Positions 60,843 to 64,000 of a stretch of DNA of 64,000 nt are shown in pieces. Source of the stretch: Alphaproteobacteria bacterium (GTDB taxonomy: Bacteria > Myxococcota_A > UBA796 > GCA-2862545). Both the position numbers and the translations under genes were made by a program. Within the stretch, counting starts at the first letter, position 1; each line of letters starts with the position of its first letter. The notes under the pieces are model-generated. The model did no database searches. It was given only the letters and a program-made list of their open reading frames with translations, and was not told the origin of the DNA. The DNA lies in the NCBI GenBank assembly GCA_020632875.1, contig JACKET010000021.1, positions 1-64,000 on the forward strand. The letters run 5' to 3'.

Positions 60843-62198
60843 GTGGATGCCGTGCAGACAAGCTCACCTGTAGGGAGCGTCCTCGCCGGTCGGTTCGAGA
60901 TCAAGAGGCCCCTGGCGGCGGGCGGTATGGGGGCGGTGTATCTCGCGGTCCAGCACCCGCTCGAGCGCGAGGTGGCCGTCAAGATCCTCGAGGTCGACGG
61001 GAGCGAGCAGAGCGCCGATTTCGACGCGCGTTTCCGCCGCGAGGCGTCCGTCCTCGCGCGCCTGCAGCACCCGAACACCGTGCGCGTCTTCGACCACGGC
61101 CGCGACGGCAACCGCTTCTACATGGTGATGGAGCTCGTCACCGGCCGCACGCTGGGCGAGATCCTCCGCGAAGACGGGCCCATCGAGCCGCTGCGCGCCA
61201 TCGCCATCCTGCGTCAGATCTGCGCGGCGCTCGACGAGGCCCACCGCGCCGGAATCGTGCACCGCGACCTGAAGCCCGCGAACATCATGATCACCGAGCG
61301 CGCCGGCGCCGACTTCGTGAAGGTGCTCGACTTCGGTCTCGTGAAGATCGAGGGCAGCACCGACAGCACACGCACCGGCGTCGTGATGGGCACCCCGAAG
61401 TACATGGCGCCCGAGCAGATCAACGGCAGCGGCATCGATCGCCGCACCGACCTCTACTCGCTCGGGATCATCGCGTACCTGATGCTCACCGGCGAGCGGC
61501 CGTACCGCGGCGACACGGCCACCACGATCCTCGCCGCCCACCTCGCCGTCCCGCCGATGCGCCTGAAGGACAAGGGCTTCGCCGCCCCCGACTGCCTCGA
61601 GTGGACGCTCCAGCGGTGCATGGAGAAGCACAAGGAGGATCGCTTCGCGTCCGCCGAGCAGCTCGTCCATGCGCTCAACGCCTGCGAGCTGGCCCTCGCC
61701 CATCCCCAGCTCGCGCGGCTCACCCTGGCCCTCGACGACGGGCTGACCGTGATGCCCAGCGAGCTGAAGCCCTGCGACAAGGGCTTCTCGGGCACCCTAC
61801 CCCCCGACAGCACCCTGATCACGGGCATCCCGCGCGTCCCCAGCCCGAGCGGAGGCGGCACGCTGCGCGGCGTGCTCATCGGGGTCATCGTCACCGCGTT
61901 CCTCGGCGGGCTCGTCTTCGCCGCGGCCATCGCGCTCCTGGTGGTCGGCCGCGCCATGACCGGCGAGACCGGCGGAACGCCCATCGAGATCCCCGACGTC
62001 CAGCCCGAGCCCGACGTCGCCCCCGAGCCCCGGCCCGACCCCGAGCCCGACGTCGCTCCACAGCCCCAGCCCGACCCCGAGCCCGACATCGCTCCCGAAC
62101 CCCCGCCCGAGCCCGTCCGGCCCAAGCCCGTCCGGCCGAAGCCGGTGCGTCCCAAGCCCGTCCCCAAGCCCGACGACGGGCTCATCCTCGATCGCTGA
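60843..62198 (+). CDS. Ser/Thr protein kinase with membrane helix and Pro-rich tail
   Basis: 451 residues from GTG 60843. Kinase core residues 18-275: G-loop AAGGMGAVYLA, Lys47 in VAVKIL, HRD with Asp142 (VHRDLKPANIM), DFG at 163-165 (LDFGLVK), and the APE region (MAPEQI). One membrane helix follows at about 345-371 (LIGVIVTAFLGGLVFAAAIALL) and a Pro/Glu-rich extracytoplasmic tail of P-E-P-x-P-D units. It fits the PknB/Hanks type common in Myxococcota. Ends 3 bp before a convergent gene. Confidence 0.95.
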   Translation: MDAVQTSSPVGSVLAGRFEIKRPLAAGGMGAVYLAVQHPLEREVAVKILEVDGSEQSADFDARFRREASVLARLQHPNTVRVFDHGRDGNRFYMVMELVTGRTLGEILREDGPIEPLRAIAILRQICAALDEAHRAGIVHRDLKPANIMITERAGADFVKVLDFGLVKIEGSTDSTRTGVVMGTPKYMAPEQINGSGIDRRTDLYSLGIIAYLMLTGERPYRGDTATTILAAHLAVPPMRLKDKGFAAPDCLEWTLQRCMEKHKEDRFASAEQLVHALNACELALAHPQLARLTLALDDGLTVMPSELKPCDKGFSGTLPPDSTLITGIPRVPSPSGGGTLRGVLIGVIVTAFLGGLVFAAAIALLVVGRAMTGETGGTPIEIPDVQPEPDVAPEPRPDPEPDVAPQPQPDPEPDIAPEPPPEPVRPKPVRPKPVRPKPVPKPDDGLILDR

Positions 62199-62201
62199 GG
62201 C

Positions 62202-63728
62202 TCAGGGCCTCGACACGCTCAGCACGAACTCCCCGCACTCGGGGCCCGTGTAGGCATCGACGACGAGCACGATCTCCTGCCCCTCGAACAGCTCGAGCGA
62301 GAGGCGGCTCTGGGTGCCGGAGCCGGTGTCGTCGTTGCAGCTGATCTCGACGTCGCCGTAGTCGCAGGGCCACCGGGCGGAGAGGGTGGTGTCGAACGCG
62401 GAGCCGAAGGTGTCGAACACCCAGGTTCCGGCGTCGGGAGCGACGAAGCGGAACGCGCGGTCTTCGCTGTTCGTGCCGTACTCGCCGCAGGTGCGGGTGA
62501 AGTCGTGCCCGCCGCCGCAGGTGGTTCCGGTGGCGAGGATGCCCTTCGTGCCGACGTCGCCGTCTTTCGGAGGGACGCACTCGAGGGCGGTGTCGCCGAG
62601 CGGCTCGATCTCGAAGCCCGTGTCGCGCGGGGGCGCGTCGGGATCGATGTAGCGCTCGCCCTCGGGGACCTGCTGGAGGTTGCAGTGCTCGAGCTGCGGC
62701 GTGCGGACGCACTCGAGGAGCGCGTCGACGTGCGGGCGCCACTCGGACTCCCAGTCGTCGAGCGCGCCCCCGGCCTCGGGCGGCATCCAGTGCGAGCCCG
62801 GCCAGGACGTGGTGTCGGTGGTGAGCGGCATGCCGATGTCGCCGCCGGTGGAGTACTCGACGAACCGCTCGGCATCGAAGCCCGGGTGCATGCGGTGGCA
62901 CGCGAGGCAGGCGTTGCCCTCGGGAGCGACCTGGAACAGCCGCCAGCCCGAGAAGGCTGTGCCGACGACGTGGTAGGGCGTCTGGTTGCCGAAGCCGGTC
63001 GCCGGGACGAACGGCTGCGTGGGGTCGGCGGGATCGCGGAGCTGGTCGATCCACGGGCTGTGCACCCACGGGTCGGCGCCGTGGCAGCGGTGACACGCGA
63101 TCCCCGCGGTCTCCTGCGGGCGATCCCAGACCTGGCGGGCGTCGACGGTGCCGTAGTCGGGCGCGTCTCCCGCGGTGAGCGGGCTCGGGAAGGAGCGCTG
63201 CCGGCTGCCGGGGAAGCTCTGGAAGAAGCACGTCGCGCCGGTCTCGGCGTTGTGCCCGATCATCGCCACGTCGTGGTAGAGGCCGCCGTCTTCGTGGGGC
63301 TCTTCGTAGTCGTAGCTGCGGCACGTGAAGATGAACGTGACCTCGGGGCGGGCGTCGCCGTTCATCCACGTGCCGGTCTTGCGACCCACGCGCGTCCACG
63401 GGTTGCAGCTGCCCTCGAGCAGGCTCGGCCGGTCGCAGTCTTCGGGCGACGGCGAGGCGTGCGTGGCTTCGCCGTGGACGGTGACCGGCATCGGGACGGT
63501 GTCGGCGAGGCAGTCGAACCCGGGGATCGGACCGAGCGCCTGCTGGCACTCCTGCGCGTGCCCCTTCACGCTCGTGCGGCTCGCGGTGACGGGCGGGACG
63601 ATGCGACCGTCGTCGGTGTCGACCACCGGATCGGAGTCGACGGGCGTGGACTTGCAGGCCACCAGGGCAAGGGCGAGCAGCACGGAGATCACCTCGGCGA
63701 CCCAGCGTATCCCGTGCCGCGGGGACAC
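62202..63728 (-). CDS. Di-haem cytochrome c lipoprotein with C-terminal pre-peptidase-like domain
   Basis: 508 residues. Conventional signal with lipobox LALVAC (Cys25). Two haem sites: CHRCH near residue 212 and CLACH near residue 268. The C-terminal 110 residues (GHDFTRTCGEYGTNSEDRAFRFVAPDAGTWVFDTFGSAFDTTLS and SLELFEGQEIVLVVD) fit a bacterial pre-peptidase C-terminal-type beta-sandwich. It would act in the periplasm or on the outer membrane. Similar in layout to the other di-haem lipoprotein in the window. Confidence 0.83.
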   Translation of the reverse strand: MSPRHGIRWVAEVISVLLALALVACKSTPVDSDPVVDTDDGRIVPPVTASRTSVKGHAQECQQALGPIPGFDCLADTVPMPVTVHGEATHASPSPEDCDRPSLLEGSCNPWTRVGRKTGTWMNGDARPEVTFIFTCRSYDYEEPHEDGGLYHDVAMIGHNAETGATCFFQSFPGSRQRSFPSPLTAGDAPDYGTVDARQVWDRPQETAGIACHRCHGADPWVHSPWIDQLRDPADPTQPFVPATGFGNQTPYHVVGTAFSGWRLFQVAPEGNACLACHRMHPGFDAERFVEYSTGGDIGMPLTTDTTSWPGSHWMPPEAGGALDDWESEWRPHVDALLECVRTPQLEHCNLQQVPEGERYIDPDAPPRDTGFEIEPLGDTALECVPPKDGDVGTKGILATGTTCGGGHDFTRTCGEYGTNSEDRAFRFVAPDAGTWVFDTFGSAFDTTLSARWPCDYGDVEISCNDDTGSGTQSRLSLELFEGQEIVLVVDAYTGPECGEFVLSVSRP

Positions 63729-63805
63729 GTCGTGACCCGACGCGCGCGGAGGAGTGTGGCAGGATTCCCGCCGGCCCCGCTCCGAGCGTCGGCCGCGGAG
63801 GACTC

Positions 63806-64000
63806 ATGATCTGGCTCGCCCCCCTCCTCGCCGGCTGCGGCGGAGACGCCCCGAAGCCCGCCCCCGAGCCGGAGCCCGAGCCCGCCGCCTGGGCCCCCGC
63901 GGCGGGCAAGCCCGTCGACGCGCTGCTGAAGCCGGAGGAGAAGCACCTCGCCGACCTGCGCCAGCTCACGTTCGGCGGAGAGAACGCCGAGGCCTACTGG
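63806..64000 (+). CDS. Lipoprotein, N-terminal part; PD40/TolB-like repeat start
   Basis: 65 residues seen; the frame runs off the end of the window. Very short lipobox signal (MIWLAPLLAGC, Cys11), then a Pro/Glu linker (PKPAPEPEPEPA) and LADLRQLTFGGENAEAYW, which is the start of a PD40 (WD40-like, TolB-type) propeller blade. Probably a periplasmic or outer-membrane propeller protein. Confidence 0.75.
   Translation, partial: MIWLAPLLAGCGGDAPKPAPEPEPEPAAWAPAAGKPVDALLKPEEKHLADLRQLTFGGENAEAYW

Overview
The window is a very GC-rich, gene-dense stretch of a chromosome, most likely from a member of the Myxococcota (former Deltaproteobacteria). The evidence is three MYXO-CTERM-like tails (proteins ending at 8294, 46017 and 47495), a MopE-type metal-binding motif, Asp/Thr linkers, an eukaryote-like Ser/Thr kinase with a Pro-rich tail, a CFI-box-CTERM protein, and many unique secreted proteins. 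No tRNA, rRNA, CRISPR array or transposase gene was seen. Neighbouring genes are often coupled by ATGA, GTGA or TGATG overlaps.

Layout. 1-9144: ring-cleavage dioxygenase end, SLC13-type permease, rhomboid protease, a diacylglycerol-kinase-like protein, Pcm, an LPMO-like secreted protein and a Dyp peroxidase. 9183-9654: a non-coding element with perfect 24-bp terminal inverted repeats. 15670-9707 (minus): an N-type F1Fo-ATPase operon, order D-C-Q-B-E-F-A-G, without atpR or a delta gene. 15733-17222: a CFI-box-CTERM protein and a membrane protein. 26958-17312 (minus): a group 3b [NiFe]-hydrogenase (beta, CRP-like, gamma, delta, alpha), its protease, and hypA-F-C-D-E; hypB is missing. 27035-33531: hydrolases, a CoA-transferase and an RCC1-like protein. 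33532-34545: about 1 kb without genes, holding an 89-bp inverted repeat. 34546-42027: di-haem lipoprotein, OPA-type transporter, PilZ protein, Rieske oxygenase, ABC exporter and MerR regulator. 42101-42191: 13 tandem GGGTATT units. 42401-47495: secreted lipoprotein, lectin/thrombospondin-3 protein and MopE-like protein. 47492-50785: ECF sigma factor, membrane protein with a DUF4384-like domain, caspase-like protein, lipoprotein. 50790-64000: CopZ-like chaperone, TerB-like protein, coiled-coil and beta-helix lipoproteins, a degenerate shikimate-kinase homologue, M14 carboxypeptidase, histidine kinase, AlkB with a LexA-like box, Ser/Thr kinase, a second di-haem lipoprotein, and the start of a lipoprotein.

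How the genes fit together. The hydrogenase cluster makes a soluble NAD(P)-linked enzyme plus most of its NiFe(CN)2CO maturation machinery. The ATPase operon encodes a second-type rotary ATPase that can pump ions at the cost of ATP. The 42.4-50.8 kb block reads as a cell-surface programme: secreted calcium/metal-binding display proteins followed by a sigma/anti-sigma-like pair and a secreted caspase-like protein. The most unusual signals are the two terminal-inverted-repeat elements, the G-rich heptamer array, a kinase homologue that has lost every catalytic motif, a recurring class of extremely short signal peptides with no positive charge, and patches of rare AT-ending codons inside the hydrogenase cluster.
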